Source: Maritimibacter dapengensis (GTDB taxonomy: Bacteria > Pseudomonadota > Alphaproteobacteria > Rhodobacterales > Rhodobacteraceae). From it: DNA of 64,000 bases. Below are positions 16,800-25,700 of the stretch, in pieces; the stretch's first letter is position 1, and every line of letters begins with the position of its first letter. The DNA lies in NCBI RefSeq assembly GCF_019218265.1, contig NZ_JAHUZE010000002.1:1-64000 (forward strand). The letters run 5' to 3'. Both the position numbers and the translations under genes were made by a program. The notes beneath the pieces were generated by a model. It was not told the origin of the DNA. It did not search any database and saw only the letters and a list, made by a program, of their open reading frames with translations.

Positions 16800-17228
16800 T
16801 CAGGCGATTTCGACCAGTTCGATGTCGAAGTTGAGATCTTTGCCGGCCAATTGGTGGTTGGCGTCGATCGTGACTTCGGACGCAGACAACTCGGTAACGG
16901 TGACGGGAACCTGGCGACCGTCCGGGGTAGACATCTGCAGCATGGTCCCTTCTTCGAGCGGGATGTTGTCCGGGATGTCCGCGCGCGGCACTTGTGTCAC
17001 GCCCTCGGGGTGGTGCGGTCCATAGGCTTCGTCGGCCGGGACCGGGACGGACTTCTTCTCGCCGGGTGACATGCCCGGAATGGCCTTGTCGAGGCCGGGA
17101 ATGATCTGGCCGGACCCCACAGTGAATTCAAGCGGGTCACGGCCCTGCGAACTGTCGAACACGGTGCCGTCGTTCAGCGTGCCGGTGTAGTGAATACGGA
17201 CGGTATCGCCCGATTTTGCTTCGGTCAT
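16800..17228 (-). CDS. FKBP-type peptidyl-prolyl isomerase (SlyD-like)
   Basis: A 142-residue cytoplasmic prolyl isomerase with an inserted chaperone flap, as in SlyD. Segments seen are TVRIHYTGTLNDGTVFDSS (residues 9-27), GSGQIIPGLDKAIPGMSPGE, the insert around AYGPHHPEGVTQVPRADIP, and the closing DANHQLAGKDLNFDIELVEI. The histidine-rich metal tail of E. coli SlyD is absent. ATG at 17228 was chosen because the protein family starts here; an upstream in-frame ATG would add 15 residues. It helps fold proline-limited proteins. Confidence 0.9.
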   Translation of the reverse strand: MTEAKSGDTVRIHYTGTLNDGTVFDSSQGRDPLEFTVGSGQIIPGLDKAIPGMSPGEKKSVPVPADEAYGPHHPEGVTQVPRADIPDNIPLEEGTMLQMSTPDGRQVPVTVTELSASEVTIDANHQLAGKDLNFDIELVEIA

Positions 17229-17363
17229 GAATGCCTCGTTGGTCGGGAGTGAGTTCGGCAAGGCCACGCGCATGGCGCAGGTGCTTGCGGGACGCCCTCT
17301 TTAACATAGGTCGTCGTGATCGGATGTAAACCGGGGCGGGAGGAGAGTGCCGACGCAGTCAGG

Positions 17364-18233
17364 TCAGAACCACTGACCCGGTTCCATGAGGCCAAGGTCC
17401 AGCAATTGTTGCGACGTCCACTCGAACGGCACCGAATTGTGCCACTTGAAGGTCGGAATATCGAAGGTCGAGCCGGAGTTCATCTTGAGCGCCTTGGCGG
17501 TACGGAAACTGGCGATCGCGGCAGTCAGGTTGTTGTGCCAGGGGCAGGCGTAAGTGTTGTATTCCTCGTCCGTGAAGGTGTGATCGGCGCGCAGACGCAA
17601 GTCTTTCTTCGTGCGAAACAACGCGACGCGGTCGATCTTGCGCCGGTCACGGGCGACGTGCTCCTCATAACGCCAGCGCAGGCCACCGAAAAAATCGAGT
17701 TGCCGTTCCTTCGGGTGGTTCCGGTTCGCCGGATCAGGACGGCCGAGCGCGTAGTAGCCAGAGCGGTCGATCCAGGCGTGGTCGAGCGACACCGCATTCG
17801 GATACCGACCGAGATCGTCGGCATAGAGATCCACCACGTAGGCGAGCATCGCGTTGCGGCGTTCTTCTGTGTGGAACGTCAGGAGTTCGGTCACGTTGCG
17901 CGTTTCGCAGAACGGGAAGAACAGGTATTCCGCGTTGTAGCAGTAATACATCCAGACATCCGGCGCCGCGTCGTTGCATGCGTTCACGGCCGTCTGCACG
18001 TCCGAGATGTCGATCACCGGAAAATCGACGCGTGCGACTTCCTGTTCCAGCGTGGCCGGGAGGTCGAGTTCGTCCGGCGCGAACACGACGATGCTCTTGA
18101 AGCCGGTCAACTGATGGTAGCGGATGGTGCTTTCGACCTCGACAAGGTCCTCGACGAAAATCAATGCGACAGGCGCACGTGTGAGCGCGTTCCCACCCTT
18201 GTCGAGGAATTCGGAAAGAGACGAAAACCGCAT
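17364..18233 (-). CDS. glycosyltransferase family 2-like protein
   Basis: A 289-residue protein of a group often labelled glycosyltransferase family 2. A Rossmann-like start (VALIFVEDLVEVESTI, about 20-35) is followed by conserved aromatic stretches WMYYCYNAEYLFFPFCET and FHTEERRNAMLAYVVDLY, a candidate DxD region (DLYADD), GGLRWRYEEHVA, and a typical ending LLDLGLMEPGQWF. The donor and acceptor are unknown; a surface polysaccharide role is only a guess. ATG at 18233 begins the conserved part; a longer reading to 18302 would overlap the divergent miaB leader. Confidence 0.7.
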   Translation of the reverse strand: MRFSSLSEFLDKGGNALTRAPVALIFVEDLVEVESTIRYHQLTGFKSIVVFAPDELDLPATLEQEVARVDFPVIDISDVQTAVNACNDAAPDVWMYYCYNAEYLFFPFCETRNVTELLTFHTEERRNAMLAYVVDLYADDLGRYPNAVSLDHAWIDRSGYYALGRPDPANRNHPKERQLDFFGGLRWRYEEHVARDRRKIDRVALFRTKKDLRLRADHTFTDEEYNTYACPWHNNLTAAIASFRTAKALKMNSGSTFDIPTFKWHNSVPFEWTSQQLLDLGLMEPGQWF

Positions 18234-18367
18234 AACTCTGCCTTCTACGCCGGGTATTGTTCCCGTTCGGTAAACAATCCTTGAAACAGGTCCCGTTTGC
18301 AACCGTTGCGGGACAGGCAGGCATGGCGTATGACGCGGCCTTGATCCAAGCTCATGGAGCGCGCGAC

Positions 18368-19702
18368 ATGGCCGAGACCAAGATGGACCCGAAGAAGCTT
18401 TTTATCCGCACCTACGGGTGTCAGATGAACGTTTACGACAGCGAGCGCATGGCTGAGGCCATGGGCGGACAGGGGTATGTCGAGACCGACACGCCGGACG
18501 ACGCCGACATGATCCTGCTCAACACCTGCCACATCCGCGAAAAGGCCGCCGAAAAGGTCTATTCCGAGCTCGGTCGGCTGAAGGACCTGAAAGCGGCGAA
18601 TCCGGACCTCAAGATCGGGGTTGCCGGATGCGTCGCACAGGCCGAAGGCGAAGAGATCATGAAACGCCAGCCGATGGTGGACCTGGTGGTGGGTCCGCAG
18701 ACCTATCATCGCTTGCCGGACATGGTGAAAAGCGTAAGCGAAGGCACCAAGGTGGTCGATACGGACTTCCCGCTCGAGGACAAGTTCGAGGTTCTGAAGA
18801 ACCGGCCAAAGGCGCGTCGCGCCCCGACCGCGTTTCTCACCGTGCAGGAGGGCTGTGACAAGTTCTGCGCTTTCTGCGTCGTGCCCTATACGCGGGGCGC
18901 CGAAGTCAGCCGCCCCGCCGAACGCATCCTCAGGGAGGCGCGTGAACTGGTGGAGCGCGGGGTGCGTGAAATCACGCTTCTGGGGCAGAACGTCAACGCC
19001 TATCACGGCGAAGGCACCAACGGCGCGACCTGGTCGCTCGCACGCCTGATCTGGGCGCTGAACGATATCGACGGGCTGGAGCGTATCCGCTTCACCACGT
19101 CGCATCCGAACGACATGAGCGACGATTTGATCGCAGCGCATGGGGAATGCGAAAAACTCATGCCGTATCTCCATCTTCCGGTTCAGTCGGGGTCGGATCG
19201 GATCCTGAAACGGATGAACCGCTCCCACACTGCCGAGGACTATCTCCGGCTGATCAAACGGATCCGTGCTGCGCGCCCGGACATCCTGATCTCGGGGGAT
19301 TTCATCGTGGGCTTTCCCGAAGAAACCGACGCGGATTTCGAGGATACGATGTCGCTAATACGCGACGTGGGATACGGGCAGGCGTTTTCCTTCAAATATT
19401 CGACCCGTCCCGGCACCCCCGCTGCCGAGCGTCCGCTCGTGGATGACGCCGTGGCGTCCGAACGGCTTCAACGCCTCCAGTCGCTCATCAACGAGCAAGC
19501 GCGCAGCGTGATGGAGGACATGGTGGGCCGCGAGATCGGCGTCCTGTTCGAAAAGAAAGGCCGGATGGAGGGCCAGATGGTCGGAAAATCCGACTATCTC
19601 CACGCGGTTCATGTCACGGCCGAGGGCATCGCTGCGGGCGACCTGAGGCGCGTGAGAATCACCGGCGCCGGGCCAAACTCGCTTGCGGGTGCATTGGTGT
19701 AA
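18368..19702 (+). CDS. miaB: MiaB, tRNA-2-methylthio-N6-dimethylallyladenosine synthase
   Basis: A 444-residue radical-SAM methylthiotransferase that modifies A37 of tRNAs reading U-starting codons. Domain order is normal: N-terminal iron-sulfur domain with Cys18 (YGCQMN), Cys54 (NTCHIRE) and Cys88 (AGCVAQ), radical-SAM CxxxCxxC at Cys163, Cys167 and Cys170 (CDKFCAFC), then a C-terminal TRAM domain. The start at 18368 ([13 protein letters not shown]) has GGAG upstream; in-frame ATGs at 18257 and 18323 give non-family N-termini. It is divergent from the GT2-like gene and monocistronic. Confidence 0.94.
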   Translation: MAETKMDPKKLFIRTYGCQMNVYDSERMAEAMGGQGYVETDTPDDADMILLNTCHIREKAAEKVYSELGRLKDLKAANPDLKIGVAGCVAQAEGEEIMKRQPMVDLVVGPQTYHRLPDMVKSVSEGTKVVDTDFPLEDKFEVLKNRPKARRAPTAFLTVQEGCDKFCAFCVVPYTRGAEVSRPAERILREARELVERGVREITLLGQNVNAYHGEGTNGATWSLARLIWALNDIDGLERIRFTTSHPNDMSDDLIAAHGECEKLMPYLHLPVQSGSDRILKRMNRSHTAEDYLRLIKRIRAARPDILISGDFIVGFPEETDADFEDTMSLIRDVGYGQAFSFKYSTRPGTPAAERPLVDDAVASERLQRLQSLINEQARSVMEDMVGREIGVLFEKKGRMEGQMVGKSDYLHAVHVTAEGIAAGDLRRVRITGAGPNSLAGALV

Positions 19703-19893
19703 GAATTGGCGCCAATGCCGCGATACGGGGTGGATTTTCCACGAATCCGATGGATTCGTAAACGGTTGGGCGGTGATTGTTTTGATCGCCCGATCAAAAC
19801 CGGCCACTCGCCATTTACATGTGAAAAAGCATCGGGTTAACTCGTCTCCATGATTAGGTGCCGTATGCCACGCGGCCATCTGGGGGATAAATA
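19703..19893. promoter_or_regulatory. promoter region of the OmpA-like gene with three palindromes
   Basis: Three perfect dyads lie in this 191-base gap: ATTGGCGCCAAT (19705-19716), ACGAATCC/GGATTCGT with a 3-base centre (19741-19759), and GTTTTGATCG/CGATCAAAAC with a 2-base centre (19779-19800). The last is 94 bases before the GTG start and could be an operator or the end of the miaB transcript; none has a good T run. The ribosome site before GTG 19894 is GGGGGAT. Confidence 0.45.
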
Positions 19894-20481
19894 GTGAAAA
19901 ACCGAGTTTTCTCGATGCTCAGGTCGTCTGCCGTTGCGGCAGCCGTGGGGCTCGCCTTCGCCGGGAGTGTGACAACGCCCGCACAAGCGCAATCGCAGGT
20001 TACTGTTACTGGTAAGATCAACTGGGGTCTCTGGGTCGATCCCGACGGGTGCATGCACTGGTGGTCGGACGGTGGTCTCGAAGGCTACATGGTGCAACGG
20101 CGCGATCCCAAGACCGGCCGCCACATGTGCCTCGAAAAGCAGACCTGCGCGGTCCAGAACTCGGACGTCCTCTTTGCAACGGACAGCCACCAGTTGACCG
20201 CGCGCGGTCGTCAGTGGTTGCAGCAGTTCTTCGCGTCTGCCGGTGCCTTCGCTTACGCTGTATACGGCCATACCGACAGCCGCGCGTCCGACGAATACAA
20301 CATGCGCCTGTCGCAGAACCGCGCCAATACTGTGGCGCAGGTGGCGCGGCAAAGCGGGGCGGTGGTCGACCGTGTTCTGGGTTTCGGTGAACGCCGCCCG
20401 GTCGCTCCCAACAATTCGGCGGCGAACATGCAGAAGAACCGTCGCGTCGAAATCGTTTGTTACAGGTACCCGAACCCATGA
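19894..20481 (+). CDS. exported OmpA-family protein with PDGC/EGY cysteine module
   Basis: A 195-residue exported protein. A signal peptide ends near AQAQ (residues 30-33). Residues about 49-85 hold a cysteine-containing module (PDGCMHWW, GLEGYMVQRRDPKTGRHMC); residues about 90-190 form an OmpA peptidoglycan-binding domain with YGHTDSRASDEYNMRLSQNRA and NRRVEI. It probably links a periplasmic or outer-membrane component to the cell wall. The start is GTG at 19894 with GGGGGAT upstream. Its stop overlaps the ATG of the next gene, a lipoprotein that carries the same module, so the two likely act together. Confidence 0.85.
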   Translation: MKNRVFSMLRSSAVAAAVGLAFAGSVTTPAQAQSQVTVTGKINWGLWVDPDGCMHWWSDGGLEGYMVQRRDPKTGRHMCLEKQTCAVQNSDVLFATDSHQLTARGRQWLQQFFASAGAFAYAVYGHTDSRASDEYNMRLSQNRANTVAQVARQSGAVVDRVLGFGERRPVAPNNSAANMQKNRRVEIVCYRYPNP

Positions 20482-20810
20482 TGAAAAAGATCGCTCTGCT
20501 CGCGCTCGTCGCGCCACTCGCCGTGGCCGGGTGCCAATCCACCGCCTATGACGGCGGTGCCCCGAAACTCATCGCCACGAATGTCGATAGGTCCTTTGGT
20601 GACAGCGCGGGCCCGCGGGATGGCGTGGCGGCCGTCGCCGTTTTGCCGGACGGCTGTGAAGCCTGGATCGTCGACGAGGGTGTCGAAGGATATGGCGGGG
20701 ACCGTTCGGACCCAAAAACGGGCCTGCCACGTTGCTCGAACGAGCTTCCGCGTGGCGCCGTGATCGGCGATTGGCGCTCGTCGAACGACATCCCCGATTA
20801 CCTGCCCTGA
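20478..20810 (+). CDS. small lipoprotein sharing the PDGC/EGY module
   Basis: A 110-residue lipoprotein. The signal peptide ends in the lipobox LAVAGC with the lipidated cysteine at residue 19. The mature part repeats the module of the gene before it: LPDGCEAWIVDEGVEGY, then DRSDPKTGLPRC, matching spacing of two cysteines around EGY and DPKTG. ATG at 20478 overlaps the upstream stop (ATGATGA), so translation is coupled. The protein should be membrane-anchored in the periplasm; function unknown. A strong terminator follows. Confidence 0.8.
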   Translation: MMKKIALLALVAPLAVAGCQSTAYDGGAPKLIATNVDRSFGDSAGPRDGVAAVAVLPDGCEAWIVDEGVEGYGGDRSDPKTGLPRCSNELPRGAVIGDWRSSNDIPDYLP

Positions 20811-20835
20811 GGTTTTCGCAAATCGCACAAAATCT

Positions 20836-20866
20836 GGCCGCGCACCGCTTCGTGCGCGGTCTTTTT
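20836..20866 (+). terminator. Rho-independent terminator after the lipoprotein gene
   Basis: CCGCGCAC (20838-20845) pairs with GTGCGCGG (20852-20859) around a 6-base loop, followed by TCTTTTT. It ends the OmpA-like/lipoprotein transcript before phoH. Confidence 0.85.
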
Positions 20867-20961
20867 GTATCATTTACGTGAAATCCGATCACCAAGACTT
20901 GCGCAAATCACGCGTCGGGTCCACCATCACTGGTAGAGGCACCCGTGAAACGGAGACATAC

Positions 20962-21972
20962 TTGGGACTAGATGCGCTGAACCCGCCGAAACCCGAAGAC
21001 ATTCACGAAACTCTGCTGGAGTTCCCTGACAACCGATTGCTTATCGACTTGTGCGGGGAATTCGACCGAAACCTCGCTCAGATCGAACACCAGATGAACG
21101 TGCACATCCTGCGCCGTGGCAATCAGCTTGCCGTCGTCGGTGACGGTGCGGCGCGCGGGGCGGCGGCGGCGGTGTTGCAATCGCTCTACCAGCGGCTCGA
21201 ACATGGCAAACAGATCGAGGCCGGCGACATCGACGGCGAGATCCGCATGGAACATGCCGAGACGCCATCGCAGCCCGGTGACCAGATGGAGCTGTTCAAA
21301 GGCGGGCGGGTCGAGATCAAGACGCGCAAGAAGCTCGTCGAACCGCGCACGGATGCACAGAAGGCCTATGTGAAGAGCCTCTTCAAAAAAGAACTGGCGT
21401 TCGGGATCGGTCCTGCGGGCACCGGCAAAACTTATCTCGCCGTCGCCGTGGGTGTGAACATGTTCATCTCGGGCCATGTGGACCGGATCCTGCTGTCTCG
21501 TCCTGCCGTCGAGGCGGGCGAGAAGCTCGGCTACCTGCCGGGAGACATGAAAGACAAGGTCGATCCCTACATGCAGCCTCTGTACGATGCGCTGAACGAC
21601 TTCCTTCCGTCGAAGCAGGTAGAAAAGCTGATCGCCGAAAAACGGATCGAGATTGCACCGCTCGCCTTCATGCGGGGGCGGACCCTGTCCAACGCTTTCG
21701 TCGTGCTCGACGAAGCCCAGAACGCCACCACGATGCAGATGAAAATGTTCCTGACCCGGTTGGGCGAGGGCAGCCGCATGGTCATCACCGGGGACAGGTC
21801 ACAGGTGGACTTGCCGCGGGGCGTGAATTCGGGCCTGCGCGACGCCGAGGGTCTTCTGAAGCATATCGACGAAATCGACTTCAATTATTTCACGGCGAAG
21901 GACGTCGTGCGCCATCCGCTGGTCGGCAAGATCATAGATGCATACGACGCGGCCGACCCCGCAAAGGCGTGA
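20962..21972 (+). CDS. PhoH-family ATPase
   Basis: A 336-residue PhoH-like protein. Residues about 20-110 form the N-terminal domain; the ATPase part has Walker A GPAGTGKT (150-157) and Walker B FVVLDEAQN, followed by ITGDRSQVDLP. PhoH proteins are thought to be RNA-related helicases or nucleases working with YbeY. The start is taken as TTG at 20962 because CGGAG lies 7 bases upstream and the family N-terminus begins here; an earlier in-frame GTG (20878) directly after the terminator has no ribosome site. Heads the phoH-ybeY-corC-lnt group. Confidence 0.9.
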   Translation: MGLDALNPPKPEDIHETLLEFPDNRLLIDLCGEFDRNLAQIEHQMNVHILRRGNQLAVVGDGAARGAAAAVLQSLYQRLEHGKQIEAGDIDGEIRMEHAETPSQPGDQMELFKGGRVEIKTRKKLVEPRTDAQKAYVKSLFKKELAFGIGPAGTGKTYLAVAVGVNMFISGHVDRILLSRPAVEAGEKLGYLPGDMKDKVDPYMQPLYDALNDFLPSKQVEKLIAEKRIEIAPLAFMRGRTLSNAFVVLDEAQNATTMQMKMFLTRLGEGSRMVITGDRSQVDLPRGVNSGLRDAEGLLKHIDEIDFNYFTAKDVVRHPLVGKIIDAYDAADPAKA

Positions 21973-21984
21973 GACGTTGCCAAC

Positions 21985-22080
21985 CGGAGCCGGGGACATG
22001 CGTCCCCGGCGCATATTCTGGTTTGCGTTCAGGGCACGCAGCCCTCGGAGGGCGCTGCCCTCCGAACCTCCCGAAGTATT
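21985..22080. repeat. REP-like pair of GC-rich hairpins between phoH and the kinase gene
   Basis: Two perfect hairpins lie back to back: GCCGGGGAC/GTCCCCGGC around ATGC, and GGAGGGC/GCCCTCC around GCT, followed by CCCGAAGTATTT. The layout, a hairpin of the G-run/C-run type followed by ACCTCCCGAAGTATTT, resembles short palindromic intergenic repeats that I know from other Rhodobacteraceae genomes. It may stop transcription after phoH. Its copy number cannot be judged from one window. Confidence 0.55.
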
Positions 22081-22089
22081 TCTGAAACG

Positions 22090-22698
22090 ATGAAGCTGGA
22101 AGATGTCTCCCAGGCCATTGCAGACCGCGCTGAAGGGCGGCGGCGGTTCCTCGTTGCGATTGCCGGGCCTCCGGCATCCGGAAAATCGACGCTGGCTGCG
22201 CGGCTCGCCCGGAAGATCGGGGAGGGTTCGAAGGTTGTGGCGATGGACGGTTTTCACCGGGACAACCACTGGCTCGATGCGCATGGGTTACGGGATCGCA
22301 AAGGTGCACCCGAGACATTTGACGTCGAGGCGTTTACCGCGCTGGTCGGCACACTGGCGTCGGGAGAGGCGGCCGATGTTCCGGGATTCGACAGGGATCG
22401 TGATTGCGTGGTGCCAGCGGCGGATCATGTGGGCGCAGCCGATCGTATTCTCCTGGTGGAAGGCAACTACCTTCTGCTCGACCGGCCCGATTGGCATGAC
22501 CTTGCGCGCTTGTGGGACGTGACGGTGTTTCTTTCAGTGCCGAGGGCAGAACTGGAGCGTCGTCTCGTGGCACGTTGGCGGCAGCATGGCTGGGACGACG
22601 ATGTCGCGCGGGCCTGGATCGACGGCAACGATCTGCCGAACATTTCAACGGTGCTTACGGAAAGCCGGGCGGCCGATTACGTGATCGAAAGTGACTGA
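22090..22698 (+). CDS. P-loop kinase, uridine/pantothenate kinase-like
   Basis: A 202-residue P-loop NTPase with Walker A IAGPPASGKSTLA (about residues 24-36), a substrate-side MDGFHRDN motif, and VEGNYLLL as the Walker B region. The pattern MDGFH...VEGNYLLL is that of the uridine kinase/pantothenate kinase/phosphoribulokinase fold and of nucleoside-triphosphate hydrolases near fructose and sugar systems (FrcK-like). The phosphorylated substrate is not known. It interrupts the usual phoH-ybeY neighbourhood and is preceded by a palindromic repeat, suggesting a later insertion. Confidence 0.75.
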   Translation: MKLEDVSQAIADRAEGRRRFLVAIAGPPASGKSTLAARLARKIGEGSKVVAMDGFHRDNHWLDAHGLRDRKGAPETFDVEAFTALVGTLASGEAADVPGFDRDRDCVVPAADHVGAADRILLVEGNYLLLDRPDWHDLARLWDVTVFLSVPRAELERRLVARWRQHGWDDDVARAWIDGNDLPNISTVLTESRAADYVIESD

Positions 22699-22733
22699 CT
22701 TCTCCTGCATCCGGAACCGGGATAGGAGGTGAT

Positions 22734-23225
22734 ATGGATATCGACATCATCACCGAAGACGAACGCTGGAATTCGCTGGGTCTGGATGCGCTCGCGGCAA
22801 AGGCGTTCGACGCAGCCGCTGTCCATCTGGGGCTGGCGGAGGATGTCGAGGCGGTCGTCCTTGCCTGTGACGACGAACGGATCGCGGAATTGAACGCGGA
22901 ATTTCGGCAGAAGTCCGCCGCGACGAATGTCCTGTCCTGGCCGAGTGCGGAGCGGGCATCCTTCGATCCGGGCGGGCCACCTACGCCGCCAGACGAACCC
23001 GAACTGGGCGATATCGCCATATCCTACGACACTTGCACGCGCGAAGCACGGGAACAGAACAAACGCATGGATGACCACGTCACCCATCTGCTTGTTCACG
23101 GTTTGCTGCATTTGTTGGGTTACGACCACGAAAACGAGAAAGATGCCGCTCTCATGGAGGGGCTCGAGGTGGAAATACTTGGCAAACTCGGGCTTTCGGA
23201 CCCATATGGGGTGACGGGAGCGTGA
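22734..23225 (+). CDS. ybeY: YbeY, endoribonuclease for 16S rRNA 3' end maturation
   Basis: A 163-residue zinc-dependent RNase involved in 16S rRNA processing and ribosome quality control. The metal-binding signature HGLLHLLGYDHENEKDA, with three histidines, is intact near residues 122-138, preceded by the conserved NAEFRQKSAATNVLSWPS. ATG at 22734 has AGGAGG 4 bases upstream. It is followed after 24 bases by the CBS-domain gene, the standard order in alphaproteobacteria. Confidence 0.95.
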   Translation: MDIDIITEDERWNSLGLDALAAKAFDAAAVHLGLAEDVEAVVLACDDERIAELNAEFRQKSAATNVLSWPSAERASFDPGGPPTPPDEPELGDIAISYDTCTREAREQNKRMDDHVTHLLVHGLLHLLGYDHENEKDAALMEGLEVEILGKLGLSDPYGVTGA

Positions 23226-23249
23226 TCCCGAGCCAATTGGAAAGGACAG

Positions 23250-24149
23250 ATGGGCGATACGGACGGGTCTTCTAGCGCGGCGCAAAGCGCGCAGTCGGAA
23301 GACGAACAACAAAGGCCGGAGGGGTTTTTCGGTCGTATTATCGGTGCTTTGAGCGCGTCTGATGACGGTGAGGCGGAAAGCCTGGACCTGAGCGAGGACG
23401 AACGCGAAATGCGGGCTCTCATGCCGGGCATCGGCAATCTTCGCAGGATGCGGGTCGAAGACGTGATGATTCCCAAGGCCGAGATCGTGTCGGTCCCCGA
23501 GGACATCGCGCTTGCCGATCTTGTCGAGGTATTCCGCGAGAGCGGAAACACGAGGCTTCCGGTGTTTCGAGGCACACTGGATACACCTGTCGGATTGGTT
23601 CACCTCAAGGACGTGGCGCTTGGCCATGGCTTCAACGGGAAAAGTCCGAACTTCGCCCTCGCTGACCTCGTGCGTCCACTGATTTATGCGCCCCCATCCA
23701 TGCCCATCGGCGTTCTTCTGCAGAAGATGCAGACGGAACGCATGCACATGGCGTTGGTCATCGACGAATACGGTGGCGTCGATGGTTTGGTGACGCTCGA
23801 AGATCTGGTCGAACAGGTGATCGGCGAGATCGAGGACGAGCACGATCTGGAAGAAGGCGAAATGTGGCTCGAAGAGCCTGCCGGGTCCTGGCTCGTCGAA
23901 GCGCGTGCGCCGCTCGACGAATTCGAAGAGGCGACGGGGCTGGAATTGCGAGGGCCCGAAGAGGACGAGGAAGAGATCGACACCTTGGGCGGTGTCGTGT
24001 TCCTCGCGGCAGGCCGGGTGCCGGCGCGCGGTGAAGTCATCGTTCACCATACGGGCGCAGAGTTCGAGGTGGTCGACGCCGATCCACGCCGCATCAAACG
24101 CCTACGACTGCGCACGCCGGGGGAAGGGTCCGCCACGGATGGCGAATGA
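23250..24149 (+). CDS. CorC/hemolysin-type CBS-domain protein
   Basis: A 299-residue soluble CorC-like protein. After an acidic N-terminus come two CBS domains (about residues 70-190: VEDVMIPKAEIVSV, then MHMALVIDEYGGVDGLVTLEDLVEQVIGEI region) and a C-terminal CorC_HlyC domain (ending GAEFEVVDADPRRIKRLRL). CorC helps Mg/Co efflux; no transmembrane DUF21 part is present, so it is the short soluble form. It overlaps the lnt start by 11 bases. Confidence 0.9.
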   Translation: MGDTDGSSSAAQSAQSEDEQQRPEGFFGRIIGALSASDDGEAESLDLSEDEREMRALMPGIGNLRRMRVEDVMIPKAEIVSVPEDIALADLVEVFRESGNTRLPVFRGTLDTPVGLVHLKDVALGHGFNGKSPNFALADLVRPLIYAPPSMPIGVLLQKMQTERMHMALVIDEYGGVDGLVTLEDLVEQVIGEIEDEHDLEEGEMWLEEPAGSWLVEARAPLDEFEEATGLELRGPEEDEEEIDTLGGVVFLAAGRVPARGEVIVHHTGAEFEVVDADPRRIKRLRLRTPGEGSATDGE

Positions 24150-25683
24150 GACACCGCGCTTTCAGCGGACTGAAGCGTGGCTTGAACGTCAGCACGAGCA
24201 CTTCTGGCGGGTTTTTGCCTTGTCCGCTTCTGCGGGCGTTCTGGCGGGGTTCGGCCAAGCCCCTTTCGGAGCCTATCCCCTTACGTTCATCGGGTTGGCG
24301 CTCGGCGCGGCGCTGATCCAGCTCGCGCCGACAGGCCGCCGTGCATTGCTGACCGGCTGGGCGCTCGGACTTGGCTACTTTGCGCTTACATTCGTCTGGA
24401 TCGTGCAGCCTTTTCTGGTCGATATCGGGCGGCATGGCTGGATGGCACCGTTTGCGCTTCTGTTCCTGTCAGGCGGGATGGCGCTCTATTGGGCGGGTGC
24501 TGCCTGGTTGGCGAAAACCGTCGCCGGGAAGCACGGCGCGTGGGTCGCGCTGGGTGCTGCGTTCGGACTGGCGGAAATGCTGCGGGGCTGGCTGTTCGGT
24601 GGATTTCCCTGGGGCGGACCGGGCCTGATCTGGATCGACACGCCGCTCGCGCAATTGGCGCGGCTCACAGGGGTCTACGGCCTGTCTGCGCTTACAGTGG
24701 CGCTCGGCGCTGCGCTCTGGCCTGCGATGGCGAATGTTCGTCGCCTCGCGATCTGGTTCGGATCTGCCGCTGTGCTTGTGGCACTCGCCGTGGTCATTAC
24801 GCCCAGGGATCCGGGATCGCGCGATGCGACCGTGCGCCTCGTTCAACCCTATGCGCCCCAACACCTCAAATGGGACCCGGATCATGTCATGGGCTTCTTC
24901 GACCGAGCCGTTGAGTTGACCCAAACGGGAGGCACGCCGGACCTTGTGATCTGGCCGGAAACCTCGATACCAGCACCGCTCGGCCGCGCGCCGGGCTTGG
25001 AAGAGCAGGCGGCGGCGGCGGCCTTTCCGGCACCGCTGATCGCCGGCATACAGAGGGTAGAGGGACGGACCTGGCGGAACTCATTGGTCATGTACGATGG
25101 GCCCGGCACGATCGGATGGGTCTACGACAAGCATCACCTCGTTCCATTCGGGGAATACGTGCCGCTCGGCGATCTCGCGGCGCGCTTCGGTATCAATGGC
25201 CTCGCCGCACAGGACGGGGCGGGTTATGCGTCGGGGCCGGGACCTGTCTTGCGCGAAACCCCGGTTGGCACCGTGCTGCCCTTGATCTGCTACGAGATGA
25301 TTTTTGCGCGGGACATACGCGACGCAACGGGGCGGCCGGACTGGATCCTGCAATCCACCAATGACGCCTGGTTCGGAACGTTTTCAGGGCCGCAGCAGCA
25401 CCTTGTCCAAGCCCGGTTCCGCGCGATCGAGTTCGGACTTCCCATTGCCCGAGCTGCAAATACCGGGGTTTCGGCGATGATCGACGCACGCGGAAGCGTG
25501 ACGGCGAAACTGCCGCTTGGCGCTCCGGGCGTGGTCGATGCGCCGTTGCCTATGTCCTTGCCGGTGACGGTCTACGCGCGTGCCGGCGACTTGCCCCTCC
25601 TTGTTCTCTCTTTCGGCCTTTTGGCTGCGCTCTTCTGGCGCAATCGTCGCAATTCCGTTGACCCTACGCCGCCCGGCGGATAA
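24139..25683 (+). CDS. lnt: Lnt, apolipoprotein N-acyltransferase
   Basis: A 514-residue inner-membrane enzyme that adds the third acyl chain to lipoproteins. About eight hydrophobic helices are spread over the first 210 residues and the far C-terminus; between them is the nitrilase-like periplasmic domain with the catalytic triad Glu in WPETSIP, Lys in YDKHHLVPFGEYVP and Cys in ICYEMIF. ATG at 24139 lies within the end of corC, so the genes are translationally coupled; longer in-frame starts are inside corC. The stop is 67 bases before metK. Confidence 0.93.
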   Translation: MANETPRFQRTEAWLERQHEHFWRVFALSASAGVLAGFGQAPFGAYPLTFIGLALGAALIQLAPTGRRALLTGWALGLGYFALTFVWIVQPFLVDIGRHGWMAPFALLFLSGGMALYWAGAAWLAKTVAGKHGAWVALGAAFGLAEMLRGWLFGGFPWGGPGLIWIDTPLAQLARLTGVYGLSALTVALGAALWPAMANVRRLAIWFGSAAVLVALAVVITPRDPGSRDATVRLVQPYAPQHLKWDPDHVMGFFDRAVELTQTGGTPDLVIWPETSIPAPLGRAPGLEEQAAAAAFPAPLIAGIQRVEGRTWRNSLVMYDGPGTIGWVYDKHHLVPFGEYVPLGDLAARFGINGLAAQDGAGYASGPGPVLRETPVGTVLPLICYEMIFARDIRDATGRPDWILQSTNDAWFGTFSGPQQHLVQARFRAIEFGLPIARAANTGVSAMIDARGSVTAKLPLGAPGVVDAPLPMSLPVTVYARAGDLPLLVLSFGLLAALFWRNRRNSVDPTPPGG

Positions 25684-25700
25684 CGGAATGGAACACAACT

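Noticed and set aside
20878-20961. phoH extension from GTG 20878
   Set aside because: The start lies just behind a terminator, has no ribosome site and adds 28 residues unlike the family; TTG 20962 is better supported.
22677-24050. 457-residue minus-strand open frame
   Set aside because: Antisense to ybeY and the CorC gene, both of which have complete motifs.
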